In this document: positions 21,242-33,255 of the stretch, in pieces
Layout of the letters: each line of letters opens with the position of its first letter
Numbering within the stretch: the first letter of the stretch is position 1
Origin: Plicaturopsis crispa FD-325 SS-3
Taxonomy: Eukaryota; Basidiomycota; Agaricomycetes; Amylocorticiales; Amylocorticiaceae
Assembly: GCA_000827205.1 (NCBI GenBank)
Contig: KN832556.1
Span: forward strand, 1,399,849 to 1,463,848
DNA length: 64,000 nucleotides
Reading direction: 5' to 3'
Translations under genes and position numbers: made by a program
Notes under the pieces: model-generated
Databases searched by the model: none
Seen by the model: the letters and a program-made list of their open reading frames with translations, nothing else
What the model was told of the DNA's origin: nothing

Positions 21242-24200
21242 CCTGTAACGAGTGCTTAGCCGTGATGCACACCAGCCTGTCATCACAGGCTAGCTTCATG
21301 CATCACCTTACAGCTTGCCCCCGCGCGCAGGAAAATGATCTCGATCGTCGAGACTTAGTAGCCGGCCGCGGGTAAAAGTCGGGAAAACATTCGGGAATTG
21401 CGACCACGCGGCGGCGGGGCGCTTTCCGAAAGCACTAAATGGTTGCCTCCCGCCTCCATGTTGCACTCGCAGCTGAATCGCAGCTCCGTCGACGCTATAA
21501 TCCCGAATCGCGGGCGCCGGCCACGAGCAATAACGATGTCAAGGGATAGATGTAGGAAAAGCACAACGATGGTTGGTGACCTGGAGGTATGACGACGGTA
21601 CGTTCTCTACCTCGGCCGTTCCTATGCGCACTAATCGAATCGGTGCTTTTGCGCATTAGCATTGTATGACTTAACCAGTGGCCTAGCAGGAGGCCCTGAC
21701 CAGCTCCAGTGCCCAGGGGTTCAAACTCGACTGGCGCACTGTGGAGGCGTTGCGGACGCCAGCGCACACTCGCTACTGTACATCTTGCAAACAATACTAC
21801 CCTGCCCGCCCTCCTCCCTCTATCGATTAGTACCCCATCCGATGGTTTTCCCATTTGACGACCAGTGTGAGCCGTAGCGGCATCAATGCCAGCTCAAATT
21901 ATAGGCCAGTATATGGCTGCTGATGTTCATTTTGAATGCATAGGCACTGCCAGCCATTCAATGGATTCCGTTGTACACTCTGGTATCGCGGGTGAGCCCT
22001 GCGCACAAGTATTTTGTCCGCGCCAGCAATGCTAACAATATCCGATGTCCTACATTTTCCAGACATCATTCGCTCCGACATCACGTACCAGGGGATGCCC
22101 GCGCACATACCACAAGCCGGCAAATACTGACGCAAAATCATATGATTGGATTCACGTCCCTGGGTGTGTCCTGTTTAACTACCATCTTCGCTTGCTAATT
22201 TTTTAATCAAAGTGCGGCCTAGCGCTACCGCTTCACGGCGGTTGGCGTACCACTCACCTCGCGAATACATACATGCATTCGGGCACCAGTGCGTCGTACA
22301 TGCGTGAGTCATGTTGTTTGTGTACCAGTGCACGACGGCTATCGTGCATGTGCGGATATCATCTCACCCAGATTTCGGGTCAGCCAGGCAGCGAAAGGCT
22401 CCACTGGGAAATGTGTACGTCCTCTCCGTCGCCTCGTCGGACAACGTGGCCCACACGAACTGGACTACGCGTATGCGGTGCTCAACGAACACAGCTTGCA
22501 CAAGACTGGACCGCCGTCACTCGATTCGGACCCAGGTCGTGCAGCGATCGCACGACACTCGATCCTTCACCTCTGTCCTACCACTTCCGCTCACACCTTC
22601 CCGCATTTCATTTGCATATTGTACAGTTTGTACTACAGACTGCTGTAAATCGTAATACAATCTATTTCGTGACACAAGACCTAATTGAGATCAACTTTGG
22701 GTTGTGATTTGTGCTACAGCTACCGTCTTTTAGTAGCGGTGTAATACTTTCAATACGGCGAGCTAGGAAACATGACGATGAGATCCATAATCGCCGTGGC
22801 CTTCATACTTGCGATCTTGCCGTTTCTCGTTCCTTGCATTTCAAATTTATTTTGCCTAAGTCATCGACCATAAAAATTATATGGATGGAATAGGGACATC
22901 ATCTGCTCCTCATATTCGATTTTGTCTCATTTTTAGTGGCACTCGGGCATATGTACAGGGCATATTCGTTTCAGCAGTATCTCTATTCGGCGTCTGATTG
23001 GTTGACCACACCCGATCCCAAATCGCCTCCGAATGCACTTTGCATTAATACTTTCCGCATATGGCAATTTTGAACGGCTTCGCTTCATCGAACCATTAAC
23101 CAAGCAATGCATCGCTACAGCTGTGAGGTGATGCAATGTGATGCATCGCCTGGTTCAAGCGGAGCTCAAACACCCATATATAAGTCGCGTCGTTCTTTCT
23201 CAACACCCCCCACAACTTTCCCTTTCCCCCGCTCGCCGATGGTCGCCGTACTACGTGTGTTCGATAATGCTCGCTCTCCGTTGTTCACCAACCTCCGTGG
23301 ACCACTCCGTGCGCTTCGTGCTCGAAACCAGGGCCTCAACACGACGAGACCGTTGAGACGATGCCTATCGCTAGCGCATACTATATAGGTGGCCGGGTCT
23401 TGTGGCAGGTTCGTCGCAGTAGTATTGACACTGGTTCCAACCCTGATGGTGTCGCTCGGATACCAGGTACTCATGGTATTGGGCCTAGTATGTGAGTGCT
23501 GACTTCCCGCTCCCGAGGTTGATGTTACAACTTTGCGCGTCCGCTGTTTGCGTCCCTTGTCAGCCTGTGTTGTTGCGTGTTGCCCGGGCCCTCTACCTAC
23601 CTGGCGCCATGCCCTTGCTTTCACTTCAGATTCATTCAAGTTTGCGCATAGATCATGTACTACTTACCCTAGGCTCTGTACTCAATACACTAGCCTACGG
23701 ATCTGCTAATTTCATGCATCCAGTGGCCATCAATTCAACTATTGTCACTAATGCTGGCAGTGCTCAACGTCAACTTGAACGCCGTTAACAGTGGGATATA
23801 GACTTTTGTCAGCATGATAGCGCGGCTTCCAAATGAACCTCAGACTGTCAACTCATTGTTCGTCGATTCTTCACTCACGCGCTCGCGATACCGCCGGTCA
23901 CCGGTCACCATTTACGGTTGTGTCGAATTGATACGATCGTCTGCCGAGCCCTGTGATGCAGCGGCGAGCTGCCGGTGCTGCTAGGGTCAGGGAACGCAAT
24001 CAGGTCGCAAAAACCAGTGCATCCTCAGTGTTGTTCGCTTAGGACGGGGCTACCGTGATGCCTATGGCGATGTAGATATCTAGATGCGGATGAGGCCAGA
24101 AATCGGGGTTTTCCCAGAAATATAAACCAATTATGAAGTGAGCAGCGGGATCATTGAGCGACGGCCTGTTCGTGCAGCGCCAAGCGCCAAGCGCCCTGCG

Positions 24201-24323
24201 GGTGCGCGCCCGATTTAGGGCCAGCGGACGATCTCGTTTTGCTGTAATTACAGGTGAGGTGGTGCATCATCTCAGGCTGTTATCACAGGCTGGTGTGCAT
24301 CACGGCTAAGCACTCGTTACAGG
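21242..24323. mobile_element. 3.08-kb TA-flanked element with 39-bp terminal inverted repeats
   Basis: The first 39 bases (beginning CCTGTAACGAGTGCTTAGCC) recur perfectly as the reverse complement at the right end, 24285-24323. Weaker inverted similarity continues inward for about 30 bp (gatgcaccacct-like stretches). A TA dinucleotide flanks both ends (21240-21241 and 24324-24325). This fits a DNA transposon with TA target duplication, such as Tc1/mariner relatives. No transposase motif was found in the interior, where open frames are short and unlike known proteins, so it appears non-autonomous or has captured other DNA. Identical TIRs suggest a fairly recent insertion. Confidence 0.72.
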
Positions 24324-24607
24324 TAGGTAATGCAGCACCATGCCAGTATTGGGTGCAGTTGTGACCTCTATGGTAAACTACTTGCATTTGACTTGCCCAA
24401 CTTCAAAGAATCGTTGCCACGCCGCGGCGGCGCGGAAAGTCCAACTAGTACTGCGAGATCAATTCGCGCGGCGCCGGAGGGCAAGCTTTTGCACGTATGT
24501 AGTCTGTAGGCATTTCAACTCTCTAGGTTCAAGTGTCCAATTATGAGTATCCAAAAGGTACTGTACTACGTAGTCACGGTGGAGAACAAGGCGATAATTG
24601 TTGTAGT

Positions 24608-26816
24608 TCAGCTGGTGAGGTTGTCACCGTTCTTTACCTTGCGAGCACGCTTTGCCTTGGGCGGTGAGAGTGCTGCCTCCGTGCTCACAGCACCATCCCC
24701 CTCCCCGTCCTCGCCCTCAGCCCCCTCATCGGCAGCGGCTGCCTCACGCAACTTCTTCGCCTTCTTCGCGGATTTTCTGCCGTTTGTCTCTTTCGTCTGA
24801 ATCTCGTTTGGCGGGCGTAACGATGCTGTTTATATTCGGCGATCAGAAGGCGACGACAGAGTTTTGTGGTGAGGAGATACACACCGTGGTTGACAGGCTG
24901 TAAGTCATACATCCGGTGAAGATAGAGCACGGCCTGCTCTTTGTCCTTTGCCTGATGAGCAAAATTGGAGTATCAGCGGCTGAGTCCCATGTATGAGGTT
25001 GACAAGCGTACCTCAATCATGAGGTCTGAGTAAAACAGGCCCTAGTGGTCAGTAAACTAATCATGCGCATAATCGGAGATGGAAAACCCACCCATGTCAT
25101 CAGGCAGATCCGGCGGTAGCTCTTCACACCGGTCCGCATGCGCTCTGCGCTCCATCAAGGTCACCGCACCCGTCCGTGGCTCGCTTAAGTGCTGCTTTGG
25201 CTTTATCCCGCGTCGCGCAAAAATCGCGTTTGCGCGAGCGATGATTTCGCGCGGCGGGATCGATGAGGGGTTGAGATGGTCGTGGTGATAGTCTGGGCGT
25301 CGAAGGTAAGTACGATTCATAAAAATAGGGTACGACGAAACCTACCGAATACGAGGGGAATGTCTAGCTCTTCGCATATGGGGAGGAGATCCTCTGCGTT
25401 GTAGCAGAGCTTGATGAAAATTAGCATCGGCGCGGTCTTATGGAGTTGATCATTCGTAACTCACTTCGTCGTTTTCAAGGACCAGACGATCGCGAACATT
25501 CTGCGGCAGGACATCCTGAATGCTTGTCTTGATACGTGCCAGTGCCGCCTGCTTGTCGCCGTACACGCCGCCTCCCTGTTATCGGGAAATACGTTAGTGA
25601 CTCGCCCACACACATAGAGATTATGCGGGCTAACATGTATGATCATAACACCATCTTTGCCGATCCCCATTCTATCCATCATCTCGCAGTGATACTCCAG
25701 CTCCCGCACACTCGACTCCAAGACCTTCGGGTTCGGGCTTCCGAGCTGCGTGAACTGGCCGGGGTGTGTAGTGAGACGGTGCCCGAGCCGCGCCGCGAGG
25801 GCACCGACTGACGCGAGGAGGGGCGCACAGTACTCCAGGGAATAGCCGTAGATGGGATGAGAGGCGAAGGGGAACATTTCGGAGGACATGCGCATGAAGC
25901 GGATGTTCTACAAAAGATAGACTGTCAATTTTGCACGGGTGATAGAGCGGGGTGCGTGTACATTGTCTTCGTTCCATTTTATAAGCTCCAGCATATCTTG
26001 CATGTTTTTGCGGCCGAGCTCTTTGACCCACTCCATCCCGTTTTTCTTGATTGAGTCGATCCTACAGGCGGAGGAAAATGTAAGGATGCGAATGGTCAGT
26101 AGAGACGTCGGGACATGTACTCACCGACACGTCCTGGAGCAAAACACAGACTCGGCAGCGGGCTTCTTGTTCCGTAGAATAGTATTCAGGCATGCGTAAC
26201 CTGAAATTGCGTAGGAGGGTCAATAAAGAAGGTAGTTCATATATGAAGACTGCGCACCTAGACGTCCTTTGAAGGTAGTCTCCTTCTTCACTACATCAGC
26301 GATAACATAGACAGGCTCTGCTTTCGGCGCACGAGCGGCTCTTTTCTTCGGGGGCGATTCGGGGTCGGCGAATGTATCATCTTTTGTAGCACGAGACGTG
26401 CGCTTGCGTTTGAGGGGCGTGGTTTCCTGTAGATTGCTACAGCCCTCTTCCTGGTCGACAGCAGGCACGGCCTCTGCCAAGATTTTCTTCCTACTTGCAC
26501 GCTTTGGTTTCGGTTTTGATTCTGGTTCAACGGCAAGAGATTCAACAGGTTCTGGTACCGCTGCTTTGGCCTTGGATTTCGCAGGGACACGCTTGGGTGC
26601 TTTTGTTTGACCCTTTACTTTTCCTGCCTGCAGCTCTTGCGCGGAGTTCCCAGAAACTGAAGAGGCGGCTACGGACGATCCTTGTCTATACGACGCAGCG
26701 CTCGAAGTAAAATCGGACTGCAGGTCGGAATACGTCGACCGTAACCCAGCGAATGTCGTCTCAGAAATCGCTGCTGCATGACGCGCGCTGCGCCTCGGGG
26801 GTTGAGCGGGTAGCAT
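24608..26816 (-). CDS. UV damage endonuclease (UVDE/Uve1)
   Basis: The gene was read as spliced exons. The long basic N-terminal tail (KRVPAKSKAKAAVP, KPKPKRASRKK, LKRKRTSR) probably holds nuclear signals. The TIM-barrel core follows: YACLNTILR, CRIDSIKKNGMEWVKELG, DMLELIKWNEDN, IRFMRMSSEMFPFASH, THPGQFTQLGSP, ELEYHCEMMDRMG, DGVMIIHVGGVYGDK, LVLENDE, ICEELDIPLVFDYHHD. The His and Glu residues in these motifs coordinate the metals of UvdE. After LQPVNH a GTGTGT intron joins to ASLRPPNEIQTKETNGRKSAKKAKK and an acidic-basic tail. The enzyme nicks DNA 5' of UV photoproducts in an alternative excision pathway. The start at MLPAQPPRRSAR is the first ATG; the frame is open a little further upstream, so the start is tentative. 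Confidence 0.92.
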
Positions 26817-27526
26817 GAGCGTCGCGTGGGGCAAGTTGATGCGATAAAGGTGCCTGCGCGGTAACAGACGGGCACTAACTCGAAGGCCTAACGATGCCAA
26901 TGCGGTGCTAGTGTCGTATGGAAGCCGACTAGGCTATGGTTTTCTACAGGTGGATGAGTCAGTCTTCGTGAATCTGCTTTACACTATGCGTCGAATAAAC
27001 CACGTACTCGCTGATAGAGTACTGCAGAGTCGGAGAGAAATAGAAAGAAATGTCGTCACGGTACAGAACAAGAACGAAAGCACAGACATAAATTATTTTC
27101 ACGTAGGGGCTCGTCGCTGCGGCCGATCGCGAATGCTGGCCCGGCGCGATCGAGCGCCGCTCTGACTGTTTCATCCTTGAGCGCGCCCGGCAAATTGAGC
27201 GTACACGACGCCAGCTAAGCTGGTGTCTTCCACAGAGATGAGGAGGAGGAGAAAGAGATGCATAGGATGTCCCAGATATTTTGTCCAGTGACAGATAGTA
27301 AATATCTGGAGACAAAAACGATGGATGGCAAACGATGGATCATGAAGGCGTTGAGTAGACCAATTACATAGAAGCCACGTGGCCGACCCCCGCAGTGGCT
27401 GTTCGGTGCGGCGCCGCGGTCCTCGACGACCTCGACTTTTTCCTCTACAAATCAGCACAGAGGCTTAGGCCGCCCGACGAACACTAGCGGACGAATACGG
27501 TACTCGCGTACGAATAACACGCCGAC
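26817..27526. other. Divergent upstream region of the UVDE and HOB3 genes
   Basis: About 710 bp lie between two divergently transcribed start codons. Open frames here are short and unlike known proteins. It should hold both promoters; no clear TATA box was found for either gene. Confidence 0.45.
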
Positions 27527-28865
27527 ATGAGCTGGTCAGGGTATGCAGACAATTTTGCTACAACTCCCGACGAACGCCGCTAAAGTCATGACCTATCTAG
27601 GTTTAAGAAATCGGTGAATCGGGCGGGCACTACGGTATGTCACCATCTAGCTCACTGCGTACGACGATATCTGACAGAATGCGTGCTTGTGTCACCATAG
27701 CTTCTGCAAAAGACGGGCCAAATCGAGCGCACAATCGACCGTGAATTCGCAGATGAAGAGGCCAAATTCAAGACGTGCGTTAATACCTTTACCGGGATGC
27801 AGAAATTCAGGATGCAGCATCTATTTCCTTGTGCTGACCCCTGCCTCTAGGTTCGAGAAGGAATGTCAAGCCCTTCAGAAGGATAGCAAAGCGTATCTCG
27901 ACGCGATGCGAGGTGCGCGTCGATGTCCCGTTTAAATATGGACTACACGCTGATCATGACACGGACAGCGATGACATCCGCACAAGCCCGCCTCGCAGAG
28001 ACCATCGAAACCTTCTACGGTGCTGCGGACGCGACATCCGAAGGCGCCATGGCTGGTCATGCATACAAGGCCTCCGTCGACGATTTGGATTCTGGGATTG
28101 CGCGCGAACTGGTGCGTTGCCTTCAAGGTATGCCCGTACTGCTGCTTGTTCTAACAGACACATCGCAGGACATGCCATACAGGACGGCCATAATGGAGCC
28201 TTTGGGAAAGATGAACGCATACTTTCCCATCATCAACGAACACATCGCCAAGAGGAACAAGAAGGTGCGCGCCCTCCGAATGTACTGCATTCCCCTCCTC
28301 TGACGGCGCGTATGTAGTTACTGGACTTCGACTCCGCCCGGAGCAAGATGCGCAAGCTTATCGACAAACCCTCCGAAGACCCCACGAAACTTCCCAAAGT
28401 CTGTCCCGAGTCTATCTCTCCCCATTCTTCCCGACATTGATGATCCACATTTACAGGCCCAGCAGGAGCATGACGAGGCGAAGGAAGTATTCGACTTGCT
28501 GAACGACCAGCTCATCGCAGAGCTCCCGCAGCTGCTCGACCTCCGCGTGCCCTACTTCGATCCCAGCTTCGAGGCCATGATCCGCATGCAGTGCAAGTTC
28601 GCAGAAGAGGGGTACGAGAAGATGGGCGGTGTGCAACGGTGCGTTCTTGTGTACTTCACTGTTGGACTATCGTCTGACCTAGGCGGCTGTGTGCAGGTAC
28701 TTTGATGACAGCGTTAGAGACGATTATGCTGCTGGCCAACTGGATGCTCAGGTGCGTGTCTTCTATTTGTAAGGGCTGTGCTCATACTGACATCATGTCG
28801 TATATCTCCAGGTCGAGGGCGTGCTGCAGGAGATGAAGGAATTATCAATATGCGGCGCGAACTAG
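27527..28865 (+). CDS. hob3: BAR-domain protein Hob3/Rvs161 (amphiphysin family)
   Basis: A 14-nt first exon (MSWSG) joins a short second exon (FKKSVNRAGTT) and then LLQKTGQIERTIDREFADEEAKFKTFEKECQALQKDSKAYLDAMRAMTSAQARLAETI. Further exons give GMAGHAYKASVDDLDSGIARELDMPYRTAIMEPLGKM, DKPSEDPTKLPKAQQEHDEAKEVFDLLNDQLIAELPQLLDLRVPYFDPSFEAMIRMQ, and GGVQRYFDDSVRDDYAAGQLDAQVEGVLQEMKELSICGAN. This is the whole BAR protein of the Rvs161/Hob3 type without an SH3 domain. It bends membranes and supports endocytosis, actin patches and Cdc42-linked cytokinesis. The tiny first exon and donor GTATGC were chosen because they rebuild the conserved MSWxGF start. Six or more introns are present. Confidence 0.95.
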
Positions 28866-29445
28866 GGGAGCATGGGTCAGATCGATAGTCTTGAAGCAAA
28901 GAAGTCTCACCGGAACTGTGTAGTTGTGTCGACCTGGATTTTCAACCTTTTATCGCTATGGCTATCTAAGTACATCGCGCGGACAGCCCACCAGACGTAC
29001 CAACATGGATCTCGCCGTAAGGAAATGGTGGCGCGAGAACGATGAACGAAACACTGCCTTCGTCGTTGTCACTTTCGAGGAGACATCTTCAGGTAACATC
29101 GTGATAAGCAGAGGCAAGTTAATTTGGGTCGAAATGCGTTTATAAGTACAGTGGTCAATATTGCGAATGCAATCGGGGAGGTCGATGTCAGTGGTGTCAA
29201 GATGCTCTAGAGGCGAGGAACGAAAAGGCGCGGATATGCACAAGCCAACGATTATAACAGGCAAAGCAGAAAGAAAAACGATAAGACCACGATCAGAGGC
29301 CCTGGATATCCAGCAACGCTCGCGTCGTGGCACTGCGAGGCGAAAAATAGCAAAGCAAAGAGAGGGCCCATGAGAGGAGTTCATGAGCCGATACCCAAGT
29401 CAGAAGAACAAGGACCCCACCAATTTCAAAAGCGAAGCGCGCAGC
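28866..29445. other. Convergent 3' region without gene
   Basis: A stretch of about 580 bp between two converging genes. Only short open frames were seen, none like a known protein. Confidence 0.45.
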
Positions 29446-29448
29446 ACC

Positions 29449-32400
29449 TCAATCCCCAATGCGGTCTTGTAAAGACTCGCCGCCGGATAGACGGGCAGCA
29501 AGGCTCACGCGCGGTGCGGCTCCGCCGCGGCTAGCGCCACCACGTCCACGGCCTTGGGATCCGCCGCGGGGCTGCGTCGGTGGACGTTCGGTGCCGCGGC
29601 GGTTGGCGTTCTGGCCTCCTCCGGAGGTACTTGCGGTAATGGGATAGTCGCTCATGCGGTCCAGCAATGCCACAGGCCGTTCTACTTGAGGAGGAGGCGG
29701 AGGTGGCGACGGTGCTCTCGCTGGGACGGGTGCCTGTTGCACCTTTGCTCTGTTGACGCGAGGCCGTTTGGGAGGGTGCTCAGCGTCGGAAGCCTTGGCA
29801 AAAGACAGGTGGGGCTGAGCACTCCGCGGGGCCGGTGGGGGCGGCGGCGATGCCACAGGCCGCATTCGCTCGTTCACCGGATTCGGCGCATCGTATGGCC
29901 TTCTGTAGGTCTCTTCGTACGATGGACGCTCATTCGGCGGTGAATACGAACGCTCCGGGCTTTGATACGCTGGCCGATAGCTCTCACCGCCACCGATGGC
30001 GTACGTCCGGCCACGAGGGGAAGGAGGCCGCATTGGTGGGATAGGCGGTGGCGCCGCGAAACGAGGTTCAGGCCTACGACGCTCCGGAGTAGGTGTGCGC
30101 GAGCGGTAGGTGGGGGGTAGTGGTGGTGTCCGGCCACGAGATACAACGCGTGGTTGCTCGTATTGTCCCGACCAGCGCCGTTGGGTGGAAGGGAAGTCCG
30201 GACCTCGCGGATCTGGCGAGCGAGGACGTTTCCTGCTCATCGGTGGCGGTGATCCCGGCGGCGTGAGGCGCCTAGCTTGACTGTAGACCTGGCTGGAGGG
30301 GCCAGCATGCGCATAGTGGTCGTACTGCTGCTGTCTTCCGCTTGCAGGCAAAGCACGCGGAGGGGTACGCGCACGCGGGAGGGGGGCAGATCGTGGCGGA
30401 GGTGCATAGGAGCTTGGCGGAGAGTACGGACGCGGCGGAGGGGAATAATGGTCGGATGCGCGAGCCGGCTTATTCGGAAGTTGTGGCCTGTTGCCGCCGC
30501 TGACACGACGAGGCGGAGGTGACCAACGCGTATCATTACTTGGTCGTGTAGGCAGCCGGGGCTCGTTCGGACGCTGCTGCTCGTCGATACGACCACCTAA
30601 TTCTTGCGAGGTAGTGCCACGACTTGGTTGAGAGTGGTCGGGCCAGCCACCGTCGCCCGAAACGGCTGACATTGGGCCATTGGAATTCGACCACCCGCCA
30701 TCTCCCGTGTGGTCCATCGGGCTTTGGGCAAGGTCGGCGTCCCGATTATAGACGGTGGGCCGCGAGCCATCGCGTCGCAGACGAGGGTCTCTAGTCGGTG
30801 TAACCGGAGACGCGGTGAGATTGGACGCAGGCAAGGGCACACTCGTAGATATGGGTGAAAGCATACGATGATCCTCACGGCGAGTGGCACCGAGGTCAGC
30901 GTCATCAAACACCTCGTTATTCGCCTCACCCGGCTTTCGCTTGTTGAAGTTGGGGAATTTCGGTCTGGTAGGCGTGATGGCGGGTGGCTCTGCGTCACGA
31001 GAACTGTCCGATTTGTTCGCAACAGGTTCTTGTGACGGCGCTGGCTCGCTCGACGATTGTACACGCGCGTTTTGCGGCTGCGGGGTCGTCGGCTCCTGCT
31101 TTACATTGACCTGAACGGCAAAGCCAGACGGGCTTGACTGTTGACGTCCCGCCGGTGCGGCGGGGTTTTCTTTCCTCAGATGGCGTAGATTTGCCGCAGG
31201 CGTGACATGCCTTACCGGCAGCGGGCCCATGTCCATCGATACAGCAGATTCGGACCCCGATGATGTAGGGGCGCCGACGGGGTGTTGCGAAGGCGGAGGG
31301 ATATGGATGGGGGTCAACCTCTGGGACGCGGATCGTTTTATCGAGGACGCAGATTCCGCAGGTACCTTTTTCTCTTTCTCAGAGGCTAGCGCGATGGAAC
31401 TGAACGGCATGTCTGTGACGACGTGCCGTCCAGCCTCCGTAGTGGCGGGCACGAACGCATTCTGTTTGCGACCCTCCTGGGTAGACGAACCTGCGCGTGA
31501 TTGAGATCGGGAAGGTAGCGATGAGACGAGGGGAACATCGGCGGAGGACGTAGACGACGGCGGGGACAGACCCGCATCGACGTGTGCCTCTACATCGTGC
31601 TCGCTAGTGGCCTGAGAATGTGTTCTGAATTTTTCTTGCATAGCCTTCGCCCGACGTTTGCGATATTCCTCGGCACGTCGCATTTCTTCCTCTTGCTCAG
31701 CCTTGAGGCGAGCTTCCTCGGCGGCGCGTGCTTGTTCCAGGGTACGGCGTTCAGCGGCCTGACGGTTGGCCTCCAGCAGCGCCAGGCGGCGCTCTTCGCG
31801 TTTCTTCGCCTCTTCGGCCAGACGTTGCTTTTCCTCCTCTTCCGCCCTGCGCTGCTCCGACTCTTTCCGCACGCGCTCTTCCTCTGCGATGCGTTGTTGT
31901 TCAGCCTCAGCAGCCCTGCGACGTTCCTCCTCGAGACGTCTCTGAAGCGTTTCGGCTCTAAGCTTTTCGGCGGCTTCCGCTTTGACCCTCCGTTCTTCGG
32001 CTAGCTTGCGCTGCTCTTCCTCGAGATTACGACGCCGTTCGTCCTCGATTTGCCGTTTCTTCTCTTCCTCCACGCGCCGTTTCTCATCCTCGACCCGCGC
32101 CCGCTCCTCCTCCTGTACGCGTTCCTCTTCCTCCCAGCCTCCGATAACGTCCTCGATCCACAGGACAACCTTACCAGCCTCCTCCAGCGCCTTACCTACG
32201 TTTGTCTCCTTCTCCACACGTTCAATATCACCACTGAGCACTTCAGCCTGGTTCATCGTATTCACGGCCTGAGCCAGAGCGGTAGAGGCGTTCTCCCTGG
32301 CCCTGGACACTTCGGCCAGTGCCGTCGACACCGCTGCCTCCGCAGAGGCTGCAAGCGAGTGTGCCGCCGTGGCGACGTCGAAGGAGGAGCGCGCTGTCTG

Positions 32401-33255
32401 CGTGAGAGACGTCGTGCGCGCGGATAGCGAGGACATCGCAGCATGATGTGCGACGAGCGTCTCGCGGAGACGGGCATTGAGGTCCTTGATTACCGCAAGA
32501 GGAGGGTGATCGGCGTAGGGGGCGGTAGGCGAGCGGGGGTCAGATTGAGAGGGGTTGCGAGATGACACAGTGTTAACACGCAATGCCGAAGCACGCGGAA
32601 CCGGGGTGGATGTCCTATTGAGCGAGGAACCTGGAGCTGCGGAGACTCGGGATGCGAAGTCGGGGGACAGATCCATTGCAGCGCTAGCGGGGATGTCTTC
32701 GTTGTGACCTAGAGATGGTAATTGTAGACGAGGAGAGGCCGGCGCTGCCCCAATAGAGGGGCTATGAGGTGACGGATATTCCGTCTTCAATCTAGGGACA
32801 GTTTGCACACTGGACGCGGCGCCGAAATGGCTTGGATCTGGGGAGGTGACAGACGCGCTCGAGCTAGGACGACTTGCTGTATTCTGTGTGCTCTGAGAGT
32901 TATCAGACACCGCGACATTTGCCATGCCTATGTCGAAAACATTGAACCCCTGTGGAGAAGGTACGCTTCCCAATGCTTGGAGCAACGTCGGCCTAGACAA
33001 GGCGTGTTGTTGGGTGCTCACTGTCACGGTCGCCATGCGTTGATCTTGAGGGGGCGAAGGTGACGGGGAGCGATAGGCAAGCTCGGGGTCAGCTGCGCTA
33101 AAACGCTTAAGTAGCTCGGGTGGTTGGCCAATCGTCTTGAATCGAAACTCCGAGACGCTGGGTGTCCTATGAGAGATAGGGGGCTCGTTTGGAGCCTGTG
33201 ATACTGTGGTAGTGAGAGTGTTGGAAGATACTCTTTGTATGAGAGATTCGGGCAT
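29449..33255 (-). CDS. 1268-residue coiled-coil and Pro/Arg-rich protein with RGG tail, function unknown
   Basis: One uninterrupted frame runs from MPESLIQRVSSN to RLSGGESLQDRIGD. The frame is open 63 codons further upstream, but that part is low in coding character, so the second ATG was chosen. Residues 1-260 are Ser/Pro-rich. A helical segment follows (LRETLVAHHAAMSSL to WIEDVIGG), then a charged single helix or coiled coil of about 170 residues (EEERARVEDEKRRVEEEKKR...). The second half is disordered and rich in Pro, Arg and Tyr (RRPEPRFAAPPPIPPMRPPSPRG). It ends in an RGG-type stretch (GGSQGRGRGGASRGG), a feature shared with RNA-binding proteins. I do not recognise the family; a nuclear RNA-linked role is a guess from composition. 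Confidence 0.75.
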   Translation of the reverse strand: MPESLIQRVSSNTLTTTVSQAPNEPPISHRTPSVSEFRFKTIGQPPELLKRFSAADPELAYRSPSPSPPQDQRMATVTVSTQQHALSRPTLLQALGSVPSPQGFNVFDIGMANVAVSDNSQSTQNTASRPSSSASVTSPDPSHFGAASSVQTVPRLKTEYPSPHSPSIGAAPASPRLQLPSLGHNEDIPASAAMDLSPDFASRVSAAPGSSLNRTSTPVPRASALRVNTVSSRNPSQSDPRSPTAPYADHPPLAVIKDLNARLRETLVAHHAAMSSLSARTTSLTQTARSSFDVATAAHSLAASAEAAVSTALAEVSRARENASTALAQAVNTMNQAEVLSGDIERVEKETNVGKALEEAGKVVLWIEDVIGGWEEEERVQEEERARVEDEKRRVEEEKKRQIEDERRRNLEEEQRKLAEERRVKAEAAEKLRAETLQRRLEEERRRAAEAEQQRIAEEERVRKESEQRRAEEEEKQRLAEEAKKREERRLALLEANRQAAERRTLEQARAAEEARLKAEQEEEMRRAEEYRKRRAKAMQEKFRTHSQATSEHDVEAHVDAGLSPPSSTSSADVPLVSSLPSRSQSRAGSSTQEGRKQNAFVPATTEAGRHVVTDMPFSSIALASEKEKKVPAESASSIKRSASQRLTPIHIPPPSQHPVGAPTSSGSESAVSMDMGPLPVRHVTPAANLRHLRKENPAAPAGRQQSSPSGFAVQVNVKQEPTTPQPQNARVQSSSEPAPSQEPVANKSDSSRDAEPPAITPTRPKFPNFNKRKPGEANNEVFDDADLGATRREDHRMLSPISTSVPLPASNLTASPVTPTRDPRLRRDGSRPTVYNRDADLAQSPMDHTGDGGWSNSNGPMSAVSGDGGWPDHSQPSRGTTSQELGGRIDEQQRPNEPRLPTRPSNDTRWSPPPRRVSGGNRPQLPNKPARASDHYSPPPRPYSPPSSYAPPPRSAPLPRARTPPRALPASGRQQQYDHYAHAGPSSQVYSQARRLTPPGSPPPMSRKRPRSPDPRGPDFPSTQRRWSGQYEQPRVVSRGRTPPLPPTYRSRTPTPERRRPEPRFAAPPPIPPMRPPSPRGRTYAIGGGESYRPAYQSPERSYSPPNERPSYEETYRRPYDAPNPVNERMRPVASPPPPPAPRSAQPHLSFAKASDAEHPPKRPRVNRAKVQQAPVPARAPSPPPPPPQVERPVALLDRMSDYPITASTSGGGQNANRRGTERPPTQPRGGSQGRGRGGASRGGAAPRVSLAARLSGGESLQDRIGD

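Noticed and set aside
23240-23388. Possible mating-pheromone precursor
   Set aside because: The short frame does not end in a CaaX box and has no cysteine near its end.
26817-26900. Upstream start of UVDE at MASLGLRV
   Set aside because: That codon is TTG. The first ATG in frame is at 26816.
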